Positions 18,776-51,541 of a stretch of 64,000 nucleotides of DNA are shown here, in pieces. This stretch comes from Euglena gracilis. Its lineage: Eukaryota; Euglenida; Euglenophyceae; Euglenales. The notes beneath the pieces are model-generated. The model was given only the letters and a program-made list of their open reading frames with translations, was not told where the DNA came from and ran no database searches. The position numbers and the translations under genes are program-made. The stretch lies in the NCBI GenBank assembly GCA_039621445.1, contig CP154954.1:44247847-44311846 (forward strand), read 5' to 3'. Each line of letters begins with the position of its first letter. The stretch's first letter is position 1.

Positions 18776-18904
18776 TGGGGGGGGGGGGCAAGAACTTACC
18801 AACCAATGCAGTGAATATGTAAATGAGTGTGTTGGTGTATGGGTGTATGTATGTGCGCGTGTGTTGTGGGCACATTTGGGCCACCCCCCCAACGGAGTGC
18901 GGCA

Positions 18905-19095
18905 TGCGCAAAAAGCCCGGCCACGTGCCACCTGGCTGGAACGGCTCCTCCCGGTGGCGGCTGATGCGGGCCGTCAACTGGGTTTTGGATACGATGGGGA
19001 TGGAGCCGTCGGTTGCTGTTCAGGGCGATTCTGGCAAGACTGAGAAACATCGCTTGGGTGACGTATTGGCCCGCTCCATTTGCAAGGATCAATGA
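18905..19095. other. Possible exon, strand ambiguous
   Basis: Both strands read plausibly: plus LMRAVNWVLDTMGMEPSVAV, minus YVTQAMFLSLARIALNSN. No splice site or domain decides between them. Confidence 0.25.
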
Positions 19096-19505
19096 GATTA
19101 GAGGAGGAGGGGGGTTGGGTGCATAGATTCACTTGGCGACCCCGGGGGGGGGGTGGGCACTTATCCCTGGCCCCAACCCACCCACCCACTCTCAAAAACC
19201 CACCCCCCGGGGACGGGTCACACATGTTAAATGAATCTATGGTTGGGCGCCTGGAAACTCTTCTGAAGAAAATTGTCAGGAACACTTTTGGGCAATCGAA
19301 ATGCAACGAGAGAAAGAGGGGTTCTCCCAGATGCAGAATTTAAATTTCGTTTGTGGTTCAGGTACTAAATACCCCCCCCCCCCTTTAGTTGCACTAAGGC
19401 TTCTTGTCTGTTTATGGCCGGCGCTGACTTCGCTTCTGGCCCAGCTTGCTGTGTGGTGAGTGGCCAGGTACCCCTTACACCAGTGCTCTTTTGTTGCTCC
19501 GCCTG

Positions 19506-19765
19506 GCCGGGTGAGAGCCCCCCCCCCCCCCCCGGAAACTGTCGCCTGACTACTGGGGACCCTAACAACTTCCAACACTGACAGGTTGGCGGTACCAAAG
19601 ACCTTGACAGTTTCCCGGGAGGGACCCTGAAAATTTCTCGGGTGGGGGATTTCAAAGGAACATCAATGAAAATGACCCTGACAGGTTGGCTGGTACTGGG
19701 AACCCTGACAATTCCTACATTGACAAGGTACAGGTTCTCGGGCATGACAGTTTTCTGGGGGTGGG
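19506..19765 (+). mobile_element. GACAGTTTCCC-family element, degenerate
   Basis: C-run, GGAAACTGTCGCCTGAC, then diverged GACAGGTTGGC and GGACCCT units and a decayed right end GGGCATGACAGTTTTCTGG. Confidence 0.55.
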
Positions 19766-20344
19766 TGAGCAGCATTGAGTATTTTGACACGGGCACGTTA
19801 ACCAAGGTGACCAAGGCAACCAAGGCAACAAAGGTTAACCAATCTTTGCACACAACTGCAGCTCACAGTACTGCGAGTCATCCGAGGCCCAAACTTTGTG
19901 CCATTCTGCCCGGCCCCGGCCAGGCCGGCCCCACCGGCGGTGGCCAGCGCGGCGGCGCCGTGCCACAGCGGCCCCAGCAGCGGGCGCAGCGCCGCGAGGC
20001 GAGCGGGGCCGAAGGAGCCGAGGCCCGCCGACAGCGACATGCGAGGGGGCGGTCTCTGCGTGTGTAGGGGGAGTGGGGGCGGCGAGGCGGTTGGGGGGGT
20101 GACCCAACGTACCCCCCCCCCGCCCAAACATAAGCATTGTGGGGGTTGCTGAATTTGGAAGGGTCGCTTAAACTTGGACCACACGGGTCTACGAAAAAAA
20201 TGCCATTTTTCCATTGAAAAGAGGAGGTGGTACATTCTTTGAGGAAAATGCGCCTCTGAAAAAAGGCAGTAATTTGTAAACTTGTGGCTTCGTTGCTGGT
20301 GATTGGTTGGATTGGAGATTTTCCTTTAATCTTACCTGCATTTC

Positions 20345-20950
20345 AGGGAATATTGACACCGAATGCCTTCGGAAAAATTGCAAGAAAATTGCAGGAAAAT
20401 TGCGGAAATTGCAGTTCTGGGAATAAATGCACGTCTGCTGGAGGGGACTAATAAAAATTTCAGGAATTTGGCCATTTTGCAACACAGGTGTAAACTTTGA
20501 GTCGTTATCCACATTTTTTCCAACAAAAAAAGCTCCCAAAACCATTGTTTTTTTGTAACTTTGGTAACATGCTGATTTGGAAATGGAAAATCTGAAATGG
20601 AAAAAAAATGACAAAAAACTTTGGTATCAGGTAAAATCTGGTCAGGATGCGGAATTTTTCTGGGTCCAAAAAATTTCGCAGAAGAAATCGGGGAAAAACC
20701 TAAAAAAAGGCCAATTGACAATTTTGGCTAAATTTTGCTAAATTTTTATAATTTGCAAACTTGCAAAATTTGGCAAACTTGCGAAAAAAAATAGCAGCAA
20801 AAAGCACCTGGGTGCACTTGTGAAACGTTTGAGAAATGGCTGTAATCAGGATCATGCAGAAAAATTCAGGAGAGAGGAAAGAATTGCGGGAAAAAATGAA
20901 AAAGTCGCGGAAAAACTGCGGAAAAATTGCGATATTGCCTGAAAAATGCA
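20345..20950 (+). mobile_element. GATATC-family element, degenerate copy
   Basis: Shares the order CCTTCGGAAAAATTGC, GCGGAAATTGC, a TGCACG...CTGGAGGGGACTAA stretch, and a far-end array of GCGGAAAAACTGCGG. Ends are decayed and no target duplication is visible. Confidence 0.5.
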
Positions 20951-21101
20951 GCCATCAAATTCCCTCTGTTAAACTTTGGGGTTATTCAAATTTAAATTTG
21001 GGTGTCGGTCGGTTTGGCCCCAAAGGTTGCTTGAATGTAGGGGTTATGTAATTTTAGGGACATAAATTCGGGCATGGAAATGGAAATGGAAATGGTGGGG
21101 G

Positions 21102-21540
21102 TACCCCCCCCCGAATAACCCCCCCTCCAAAAACCAGGATTTTATTTCTGGGTTCATTGCTGGAAACCTTCAAAAGTGGTCTTATCTTTGGGAGGCTTTA
21201 TTTTTGGATGTTTTGTTGACCGACCAGTCAGGCCCCCAAAAATCTTCCTTTTGGGGTTAAGCCCCAAAACTCTCCGCTTGTCACCGTGTGAAATTTGGCT
21301 TGATCGAGAACTCACAATATTTTTGGGCCTCAAAAATCCCAGAATATCAGCAATCTCATCTTTTTGTCCGCAAAATCGGAATACTTTTCAAGGTGTTTTT
21401 CACCGTCCTTGACACCTGGCATCGTCATGGGGGGGGGCTTAAATTTGGGGGGGGTCTAATTGTTGAGCTAGACCAACAATTAGACCAACAATGCTCAATC
21501 CGCCCGGGGGGAGGTCTGATTTTTTGGGGGTTTACAAGAA
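21102..21540 (+). mobile_element. AATAAGACC-family foldback element, copy 2
   Basis: Poly-C, GAATAACCCCCC and a TTCATTGCTGGAAACCTTCA block match the copy at 3496. The right part has GGCTTAAATTTGGGGGGGGT. Confidence 0.48.
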
Positions 21541-21806
21541 ATGCGGCCTGTCCCTGTCAGGGCAAAGCCAGGCCACCCCCAGAGCACGGCGGGCGGCACA
21601 CACCCCTGGCCCCGGGGTGGGCCTCACAAGCGCCATTGCGCCGCAACGGACGAAGGTCGGGAGAGACGAGGGATGTTGGGGTTCGCTCGGGGGAGGGGGA
21701 GGGCCAGCACACTTGTCTGTGCCAAAGGGACGGGGGCAGTGGTGATGTGTGGCAGCACAGGGGCTGCACAGTGCGGGGGACAGTGGTGGTGGCGGCTGGG
21801 CGGGGG

Positions 21807-28567
<6,761 letters not shown>

Positions 28568-28644
28568 ATGGCGAGGGGGGCTGTCAGGAGGCCAATAGGG
28601 ACCACGGTGGACACTGCTAGGAGAGGTTTGCGTTGCATGCGTGT

Positions 28645-28860
28645 TTTGTGTGTGTGTGTGTTGTGTGTCGTGTGTGTGTGTGTGAGGGGTGTTGTGTGTG
28701 TGTGTGTGTGTGTGTGCGTGCGTGCGTGCGTGGGTGGGTGGGTGGGTGGGTGTTGTGTGCGTGCATGCGTGCGTGCGTGCGTGCGTGCGTGCGTACGTGC
28801 GCGCGCGCGTGTGTGTGCCCGCTGTGTGTTTGTGCGCGCTTGTGTTTGTGTGTTGTGGGC
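28645..28860 (+). repeat. (GT)n/(GC) array
   Basis: GTGTGT with GTGC and GGGT blocks, just upstream of the RRM gene start. Confidence 0.88.
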
Positions 28861-28869
28861 CTTGGACAC

Positions 28870-29022
28870 ATGGCTTGACAAGATGGCTGACACGAAATTC
28901 AGCTGCTGGATGGATTCGAAGAGGACCCCTAAAACCATGTTGATACATGACCCGATATTTTCCCCATTCCACAGCACAAGATTTTTGCTTTTGGTCATTG
29001 CCATACCTGACATTGTGTCCAT
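28870..29022 (-). other. Possible exon of unknown gene
   Basis: The minus strand reads NLVLWNGENIGSCINMVLG and ESIQQLNFVSAILSS. The plus strand is also open (FLLLVIAIPDIVSIQ). It lies directly beside a GT/GC microsatellite, upstream of the RRM gene. Confidence 0.25.
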
Positions 29023-29339
29023 TCAGCCACTCCGTTTCAATCACCCTTTTGTCTACATTGTGCCATGCAATGGAACAGAATATATTTGAATGAATCCAAA
29101 ACCTCCTGTAAGGTTATTTGGTAAAAATCACATATTCATATTACATTCATCACATATTCATAATATACATATTCATTATATATGCATGTGGCAGCTGCTA
29201 CTACTTGCCCCCCCCCTCCCTGGGGGTGAGTAGTGGTCGTGGGGGGGGGACAGTGACACCCGGCACCAAGTTTGGGGGAAAGTCGGGGCCATGGATAGGT
29301 GATAAGGCCAGGGTTCCGACCGGATTCACGTTCTTACCC

Positions 29340-29837
29340 GCCCCCCCCCCCCCGGGCAATTGTCGCGTGACAAATCGAGCAGCACGGAGGGGGGTGACAA
29401 TTTCCCGGGGTGACAATTTGGCCAGCACAGAGGGGGGTGACAATTGCCCGGGGGCGTCAATTGCCCGGGGGCGTCAATTGCCCACCCATGTAGGCCACAT
29501 TAAATCCAAATGACCAAAAACACCATCTGAAACACCAGTGAACACGCAAAAATGCAGCTATGGTCGTGATATTGTGCAGAGCATTTGGTATGTGACATTT
29601 CTCAGCATGTTGTGGCGAAATAGAGGATCAATCGAGTCGTGTTGGTGAAAAGAAAGTTCACAAACATCTTCTGTAGGGGGGGTGACAAATTGGGCAGCAC
29701 GGACGGGGGTGACAATTTCCCGGGGTGACAAATTGGCCGGCACAGCCAGGGGCGACAATTGCCCGGGGGCGTCAATTGCCCGGGGGCGTCAATTGCCCGG
29801 GGGCGTCAATTGCCCGGGGGGGGGGGGGGGGGTAGGA
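29340..29837 (+). mobile_element. CAATTGCCC-family foldback element
   Basis: Left end C-run GGGCAATTGTCGCGTGACAA, right end GACAATTGCCCGGGGGCGTC repeated with a G-run and TAGGAA. Two repeat blocks flank a unique 190-base middle. Related in design to the GACAGTTTCCC family; a fragment lies at 45974-46045. Confidence 0.6.
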
Positions 29838-29994
29838 ATATAGGGAGAAATTAGGTTGCATTTCAGACCAAGCTCGGCAGAATATAGGTCGACTTTGGGC
29901 AATTAGGTGGCAAAAAGTGTTCCCCAAAATCAAAAAAATCCCCAAAATGGGGACATAACTTCCGGCCTGACTCTGTCCCTAAATGGGGCCGATT

Positions 29995-30030
29995 TTCGCC
30001 AAGCCGATCCTAACCCTAACCCTATTCCTA
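29995..30030 (+). repeat. Telomere-like TAACCC run in a dispersed repeat
   Basis: CCTAACCCTAACCCTATTCC within a repeat whose inverted copy lies at 40520-40800 (GGGTTAGGGTTAGGATTGGC). Other short runs at 35061-35083 and 35409-35421. Confidence 0.5.
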
Positions 30031-30384
30031 AAAAAAGGCGCACATGTCCCCGGATCCGCCGGTGGTGGCCTGGATTTGGCGCGGTTCGGGGGCGCCGTGG
30101 GCCCGAAAAGAAAAAAGTCGGACCCGGTCATCCATACGACCCCCCCTCCCGATCATTACTTACCGTACTGGATACGATAATTACCTACCGTACATCCGTA
30201 CTTAACGGCCCGGGGGGCATTAAGAGTGATGCTGCCATGTATATGTACGCATGCATACATATACACACAAGAATTTATCTTTACGCGCCATCACATCACA
30301 TTTTCTCACATTCCCATTTCTTCCTGCTTTTGTGGCAGCTGTAACGTTTGCTGCTTCTTGTGCCAAAATCCAAAGCCATCAGAA

Positions 30385-31005
30385 AAACTATGGCAAAATG
30401 ATATCGGGAATGTACACAATTCTGGAGGGGACTGATTGATATCCGCAGTTTTCCCGCAGTTTTCTGTGTTTTCTGTTGCTCAGGGTTTTTTTTAAGCCCG
30501 AGGGGACCCTGCCCCACCCAGGGGGGGGGTCCAGCCAGCCAGCACCTTTTCTCCAGCCGGCACCTCCCAGCTGGGACCCCCGGGGGGGGGGTCCGCTGAA
30601 AGTTCGGGCCAGCCGGGCAGGACTGAAAATTTTTTTTGGCACAAATTGGCGAAATTTTTTGGGAAAAGGGTGTCAGAAATGGCATTTTGAATGGTTTTGG
30701 TTCTTCACCTCCAATTCTTGTTGGATTTAGGCCGTTGGGGGGCATTTTTTGGGGTACCAATCGGGTCCAGCTCCCAGCCGGCTGACCCCCCCCCCCCTGA
30801 ACCCACAACCCCTGGGGGTCCAGCCAGCACCTTTTTCCAACCCGTGGGACCCCCCTGGGGTCCCAAAGAAAACCCTGCTGCAGTCTCTGAAATTCTTCTG
30901 CAATTTTTTCCCTTTCTGCATTTTCCACATGAACTGGACAATTGAAGGTGCAATGAGGTGCAGCCATTCCACAAAGGGAAATTGGTTCTTTTGGAAGGCA
31001 CTGGA
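30385..31005 (+). mobile_element. Degenerate GATATC-family copy split by a nested element
   Basis: The left part has ATGATATCGGGAATG and TTGATATCCGCAG. The right part (30885-30975) matches the family's GAATGGCTT...CATTGCATCTTCC region in inverted order. The nested CAGGG element at 30481-30877 separates them. Confidence 0.45.
30481..30877 (+). mobile_element. CAGGG-ended MITE, divergent copy (397 bp)
   Basis: Ends CAGGGTTTTTTTTAAGCCC and GGTCCCAAAGAAAACCCTG are imperfect inverted repeats. The interior has poly-C and poly-G arms with CCAGCCAGCACCTTTT motifs. The flanking duplication is decayed. Confidence 0.6.
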
Positions 31006-31114
31006 GCCCAAAATTAACCCCCTGGGGGGGGTGCCCGCAATGGCAGACACCCCATACTGCCATATTGTAACAGCACGAGGCACCCCCCCCCCCCCCCGGG
31101 TTGATGAAAAGAAG

Positions 31115-31258
31115 CCTGCCCCCCGATGCGGAAGTTGCTCACGGGCCGCTCAAAGTTCTCCGCCCTGGCGTGGGGTTGCTCTGGCGGGCCCCAAGGTTTC
31201 CGTTGTTGTTGTATTGGAGTGTGCATTTGCCCGCACCCATATCGAGGACCATTGCAAT
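31115..31258 (-). CDS. SPRY-like domain fragment (exon)
   Basis: The minus strand reads IAMVLDMGAGKCTLQY, NNNGNLG and then, in another frame, ENFERPVSNFRIGG. This resembles the SPRY core (GxxLDLDxGxLxFYxNGxxLGxAFENL). Removing 26 bases (31187-31162), flanked by an in-phase GGGC repeat, gives a continuous NLGAENFERPV. Either the 26 bases are a very short repeat-bounded intron or the copy is frameshifted. No other exons of this gene were placed between 28.6 and 35.5 kb. Function unknown; SPRY domains usually bind proteins. Confidence 0.42.
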
Positions 31259-32574
31259 CGAAATAAAAGTTTTTTGAAACTGGTTTTTGAAACAATGGTA
31301 TGATGGGGACACTGCCATTGCCCACTCAAGCACGGTTCTATGTCAGCTTGGGGATGACCAGACAATTATGTCAGGGCTGAAACCTTGAATTGGCTTAATG
31401 CCCAATCAGGTCCAACAATTTTCTGTTAATTCCCCAATTGTTGTGATGTCCCTGAACAGATACACATAAAGGGCATCATCATACGTCCACACGCACACCA
31501 AGCAAGAAGCTTGAAAATGAGTTAATGACAAAAAAATTGTTCCAGTGCTGATTTTTACATTATTGTGCCGCTTTCTGGGCCATTTGTGTCCCTGAGTTTA
31601 GCTGGGCCGGGGTGGGGGGAGTTGTTATTGAAAGTCTCCTCCCCTGTGACAAGTGGTCAGCTTTTCAGTCCTGTCCTCAGACACGTTTTTGGGGGCGTTT
31701 ATGCATGGGTTGGTTCAAAGGAAATCCCCCCTGCCCAATAACGACCTGACCTGACCTGACCCCGACCACAGGACACAACTCCCCGCCCCCACGTCACGCC
31801 CCAACCACCGCCTGGTGGACACCGCCTGGAGCCCCGACCCCTCTCGCCGGGGGGGGGGGGACACCGGCGCTTTGCTTTCTCATTTGTTTGCATTCTCCCC
31901 AAATCTTGGCAAAATTCAGTCAAAATTGTCCAATTTGGTAATTTTTGTTTTTTTTCCTTGAGTTGTTCTGGGAAATATCTGCCTTAGAAAAGTTTTGCAT
32001 CTAGACCAGATTTTCCCTGAGACCAAACTTTTTATCAATTTTTTTTGTTATTTTGATTTTCGGGCCAAAAATATTTACTTTTGGAACCACCATGTTCCCA
32101 GAATTGCAAAATTCATGTTCTTGCACTTTTTTTTTTGTTGGAAGACGGCTCAGTACATCCACCAATGTTGCGAAATGAAAACAGAATGACCGAGAAGTGT
32201 ATTTTTTCTCCCCCCCCCCCCCCCGGACCCCACAAATAACTTTTTTGCTCCTTTGCATCGTCCTTTGGCCAATATCCCCAATTCTATTTTGGACAATGTC
32301 TGAAAACTGTTGACGGACCCGTTTTTTTTTAACCTTGTCTGAAGGCAATGTGGTGTTAACACCACTTTTCTTTCATTATTGAATGCGCTTTTGGACATCT
32401 GTGCGGGGGACTGTGGAAACAGCATGGCATTCTGCATGAATTTACAACATCTATCGCCAGACGGTTTTCCAGAAAAGTTCTTCATTTCCATGTTTGTCCT
32501 TGGGAAAAGGGGGCGGATGATCTTCAGCCTTCTCCCATTGTTATTCAGGAATGTAACACCTAACTAACTCAGAG

Positions 32575-32745
<171 letters not shown>

Positions 32746-32989
32746 TATAAAGCTTTTTACCAGTTTCATTTATTAAATTACCACCTTTTGTAGACTTCAG
32801 GAAGAGACGTTAAAAGTCCCCAAATAATCCATAAGCGACAGCTCATGCTCCACAGAGAAAGATCAAAAAATCACCAAATTGATTGATTGAAAAAAAAAAA
32901 CAGCTGTTGGGACCAGAAAACGACTGCTGGCCACCAAGCATGACATTTGCCTCCATTTCTGGATGGGGATGTCATATACCAGTGCACAG

Positions 32990-33076
32990 CTGCCGCCACG
33001 AGGAGACATTGCGATTTATGACCGTCAGCTGTACAGAGAGCACGGCATCTACAAATGTGGAAGAGAGGTGTTTGCT
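32990..33076 (+). other. Possible plus-strand exon
   Basis: Bounded by CAG and by GAG|GTGTTT, reading QLPPRGDIAIYDRQL and YREHGIYKCGRE. This would be a plus-strand gene among minus-strand neighbours; no domain recognised. Confidence 0.25.
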
Positions 33077-33126
33077 TATCCTACTGCTATGACACAGACA
33101 CACTTGGAGCAGGCTGTTTTTTTTTT

Positions 33127-33402
33127 ACCAACCCCGGGGGGGTCCGGAGTGCTTGTGAGTGCCTGCCCAGGCAGGCACTACCCCCGGGGGGGGGGTCGGG
33201 TTTCGGCCTGTGCCCAGGCACATTCCTTTGAAAATAGGCCATTTTTGGCTCCCCGGCGCCTTTGGCACCGGGGTTGTGCTAGGGCACTTTTGGCCGTGTG
33301 CCCCCCCCCCCCCCCCGGGGGGGGGTCGGATCGGGAGTGCCTTGGAGTGCCTGCCCAGGCAGGCACCCCCCCCCCCCCCGGGTGGGGTCGGCACCAAGCA
33401 CC
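33127..33402 (+). repeat. GTGCCTGCCCAGGCAGGCAC foldback repeat, copy 2
   Basis: Two GTGCCTGCCCAGGCAGGCAC palindromes flank a CCCCGGCGCCTTTGGCACCG hairpin. A fragment occurs at 27560-27625 in intron 2 of the RRM gene. Confidence 0.55.
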
Positions 33403-33421
33403 TATGATAGATCCCAAATTT

Positions 33422-34402
33422 TAGCCCGCGGTCGGCTGCGGTCGGCTGCGGTCGGCAGCGGTCGGCAAAATAGTTGGCTGTAGGTGGGGGGCAGGCCAAC
33501 AAAAAATGAGCATATATCACAATCACGCAATCCACTGTTGCCGACTTTTGGCTGCTTTTCGCTGCTTTTGGCAGTTTTTGATACTTTTGGACTGCTTTTG
33601 GCCACTGTTGCCGACTTTTGGTCGATTTTTGCTGCCTTTGCCCATTATTTCCTGCCTTTTGCTTTCTTTTGGTCACTTTTGTTGCTTTTGCCCACTTTTT
33701 GCTGGGCTTTGGCTGCTTTTGGCCAGCTTTTGCTTTGCTTTGACCTCTTTTGACCACTTTTGGCCTCTTAACCTACTTTTGACCACTTTTCTCTGCTTTT
33801 GGCCATGTTTACCCACTTCTGGCCACTTTCAGGCCACTTTAAACGTCTTTTTGTTGCTTTTGACTTCAAGAGCAGTCAAACATAACCTAAAAATGGCTTA
33901 CAAGTGGTAAAAAATGGTTAAAATGGCCAAAAGTTCCAAAAGCAGGGAAAAATAACAAAAAAAAATGCCCAAAATGGTCCAAAAAAGCCAAAAATGGCTC
34001 AAAATGGCCCAAGAGCAGGACAAAATGGCCCAAAATTACAAGAAGTGGGCAAAAAGTGGCCAAAAATTGTCAAAATAGGTCAAAATGGGTGAATTATGGT
34101 GACAAATGGGCCAAAAGGGGACAAAAGCGACCAAAAATGGCCAAAAGTGGCCAAAAGTGGCCAAAAGTGACAACATGAGCCAGATGAGCCAGAAAAATCT
34201 CAATATCTGGGATAAAAATGAGCCTAATTCCTCATTCTCACTGAAAAATTGACATCAATTAGGAAAAAAGTTGCGCGGTCGGCTGCGGTCGGCTGCGGTC
34301 GGCTGCGGTCGGCTGCGGTCGGCACCCCACCTATGACAGTCCTGAAACCTGCGGTCGGCTGCGGTCGGCTGCGGTCGGCTGTGGTCGGCATAGGTGCCTG
34401 GT
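33422..34402 (+). repeat. Composite repeat: GGTCGGCTGC arrays around TTTTGGCC arrays
   Basis: GCGGTCGGCTGCGGTCGGC arrays at both ends. Between them, 33540-33860 is rich in CTTTTGGCCACTTTT and 33890-34180 in the complement CCAAAAGTGGCC, so the middle can fold back. A shorter relative spans 38612-38990. Confidence 0.5.
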
Positions 34403-35084
34403 CGGCACCCGACTAAAATACAGCCTGACTTGGAGGTGAGAGAGTCAGGTTCAGAGAGCAGGGCGGCATAGCCGGCACAGTGCAGCATTAGGGTTGTTCG
34501 CTAGAGGGATTACACCCCAACCATCCCCCATCCAGGGAAATGGAACGGCAATGTAGGGGACGTCACCGGCGCCGCCGTATACATTACGCGAAGGTCCCCA
34601 CTGGTGAATGGGAGGGGGGCCAGGGGTTAGGCACCCCCCCAAAATAGGCACGGGGTGTCCAGTGTCACGTTTGTGTCAAAACATGGGCTTTTGGCCTGGA
34701 TGGAAAATAAAGCCATGGTCCATCCCAAACACTGCGGCAACCTCTACCCACTGGGCTCCCCAGCCCAATAGCTGGCCTAAGGGGGGGTTGAACGGGTTTG
34801 GACCCCCTTGTGTTTAAAGAAATGGACCGAAGAAAATTTGCCTGGGTTTCACCTCCCACCACAAAGAGTTCTGGGACAATGGGGGAAAGCCTGATGCGTG
34901 AAGGTGACGCCTTCCTGAGGCATCAGGCTTGGGTAATTCAAAAAAGATAAGGTTGGGGTTAGGGATTGGCAATAGGGGCAGGGTTGGTGTTTCGTCAGCC
35001 CCGTTTGAATTTAGGCTCAATTTTGGTCGAAATTCTGGCGAAACCTCCAAACTTGGGCTAACCCTAACCCTAACCCTAATCCTG

Positions 35085-35400
35085 ACCACACAATTTTTTA
35101 CCGACCCCCCCCCCGGGGGGGGGCACTCCACTTTTCAAAAACCAGTCAATCACTTTTTTCTGGGAAACCAGTCAGTCACCCCGGGGGGGGGGGGTTTGGA
35201 ATCCAAAGAAAATTTGACCAAAAACATAAAAAAAGGCCAAAAAATTTTCCGGCGCCTTCGGCGCCGGGTCACTTTAGCGGTTTTTTTTTGCCGACCCCTC
35301 CCCCCAAGGGGGAGGGGGTCCGGGCCAAAAACCAGTCAGTCACTCCGAAAAAACCAGTCACCCACCCGGGGGGGGGGGGGTCGGCCAGTGCTTAAAGAAT
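35085..35400 (+). repeat. Foldback repeat with ACCAGTCAGTCAC units and GGCGCC hairpin
   Basis: AAACCAGTCAGTCACCCCGG units and poly-C/poly-G arms flank CCGGCGCCTTCGGCGCCGG. Telomere-like TAACCC runs lie on both sides (35061-35083, 35409-35421). Confidence 0.5.
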
Positions 35401-35513
35401 TGTCTGATCCTAACCCTAACCCATTTCCTGATAATAACAGAATCACCCCAAAAATGCAGAGAGAACCCCCATCGAGGTGTGTTTAAGAAAATGAAATGCA
35501 CTCCACCCCTCGC

Positions 35514-49133
<13,620 letters not shown>

Positions 49134-50344
49134 CGCACATGTGGGGCGGGAGGGGGGGGAGCTGGGCGATGGGGCGGGCGGCGGTGGAGGAGAGGGGGGG
49201 GGGAATGGGGTGCACGCGACGAAGGGGGGAATGCGACACAGCGGGGGAAAACAGAAGGGGCAAGAATGGTGCCGTTCGGCTCTTTATCCTTCCCAGAGAA
49301 CTGAAAACTGAACTCGAAATCAATGACGACTTTCTGGTCTTCAGCATTGTTTCAACACAGAACCAGGTCCCACTCAACCCCACCCAAAACACTTACCCCT
49401 GTTGGCTTCTTTCGTCATCTCTTTCCGCATATGATCCCTGCAAAAGGTATGTGCCTCCCGCTTTCTTGCATTGAAGCAAGAGACACTGTCTGTTGTTTTT
49501 TTGTTGGCGTGTTTGGTCCAAGCCCCCCGCCTTGGCTTGTCGGCTGATACTTTCAACAACCTCCACTGGCCAAATTCAAGCAACTGGCTTGATTCGGGAA
49601 GATTTAGATCCCCCCCGAAAACTTGCCCCCTTCCTTCTCTGGTGACCACTTCCTGGGGGGGGGGGCTCCCCACTTACCAGCACCCTCAGGGAAAATTCTT
49701 CAGCGCCGAAGGCATTGAAGAATTTTTTTGACCGAAATCGGCGCCCTGGAAATTAGGGAGGAGATGCCAGCAAATATTGAGGGTCGAGGACAATTTCCGG
49801 GGGGGGGGGGGCTGAAGTCGCAGTTGACCTGCAAAAAAAAAGGTGTTTGCTGGCAATCGGTGGGGCGGTGGCGATGACATGGCGGGCTAGCACTGTACGA
49901 TTGCCAAAAAAAGTTGGATGGGGACAGCGGGGGGGGGGGGGGAAGAGGTGGAGGATGCCTTTCCGCTCAGCGACGGGCCAGAGCATGCAAATGCACTTTC
50001 ACGCCACACCCCGTCCAGCGTTGACTCTCCGACCGTGAGCCAAGCGATGCGTGACGGCTGTTCTGGGGGGCCGAGGGGGATGAGGGGTCACTGGGGTCAG
50101 GGAAGGAGAGGCGGTGTGGGGTCAGCTGATGGGGAAAGCGGAACTACCCAGCGGCCCTCTTTGCCGGCATGGAAAAAAATCACTTCAGATATATTTGGCC
50201 GAAAGTGGGAAAAGAGGAGGGGATGACAGGATGTCGCTGTTCAGATTGAGAATCAAGCTGGGAAGAGTCAGGGCTGTACGGAAAGCTGAGGGGGGGTGGT
50301 CGACTCTCACCCCCATCCGGGAGGTGGGAGAATCAACTTGTCAA

Positions 50345-50829
50345 AGGGGGGGGGGAATTGATATCGGAGGCCTTCGGAAAAATTGCGGAAAAATTGCGGA
50401 AAAATTGCGGAAATTGCGGAAAAATTGCGGAAAAATTGATATCGGGTATACACATTTCTGCTTGGGGGGACTTAGTAAATTTTCAATTGTCCGGTTCATA
50501 ACACCGCAACACACAAGTCGATGCAGGCGAGCACAAATCAACACGCTTGATGTTCTTTGCACAGGTGGGACGCACCCAATCCTGTGACCAGTGGTGCACC
50601 TGTGAGAAAAATTGGTAAACTGCGGGGGACAACAAAACACAATAGCACACCTGTTGATCCATTTGAAGAATGGCTTGAACTCATTGCATCTTCCATCTTC
50701 GGTGGTGGGGAAAAAAATTCTTCAAAAAAAAATGTGGAAAAATTGCGGAAATTGCGGAAAATTGCGGAAATTGCGGAAAATTGCGGAAATTGCGGAAAAA
50801 TTGCGGATCTCAATTTCCCCCCCCCCCTG
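50345..50829 (+). mobile_element. GATATC-family TIR element, copy 2 (485 bp)
   Basis: Near-identical over its length to the copies at 24501 and 58070. Flanked by CTTGTCAA on both sides (50337-50344, 50830-50837), an 8-base target duplication. Located between the claudin-like gene and the multipass gene. Confidence 0.88.
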
Positions 50830-51009
50830 CTTGTCAACCCCATCCATGGAGAGAGAGAGAGCCGCATAAAGGCATTCATGCCTGTGCACTCTTATTCATA
50901 GGTAGATAAACGGGTCAGCAATTCACTAGCACGCAGGGAAGAACGGGACTCGCACCAGTTGCTCGATGCTGGCAGGGGGCGGACCTGTCGTGGACACCCA
51001 TCTCCCTCC

Positions 51010-51541
<532 letters not shown>

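Larger units (their letters stand above)
17470..21800. other. No confident gene
   Basis: Contains the hairpin repeat at 17735, the GT array at 18286, two strand-ambiguous open stretches (18.5 and 18.9 kb), a degenerate GACAGTTTCCC element (19.5 kb), a degenerate GATATC copy (20.35 kb) and an AATAAGACC copy (21.1 kb). Confidence 0.5.

Noticed and set aside
33506-33910. Plus-strand Leu/Phe-rich frame resembling a membrane protein
   Set aside because: It is a drifting TTTTGGCCAC repeat; hydrophobicity comes from the TTT and CTT codons of the repeat unit.
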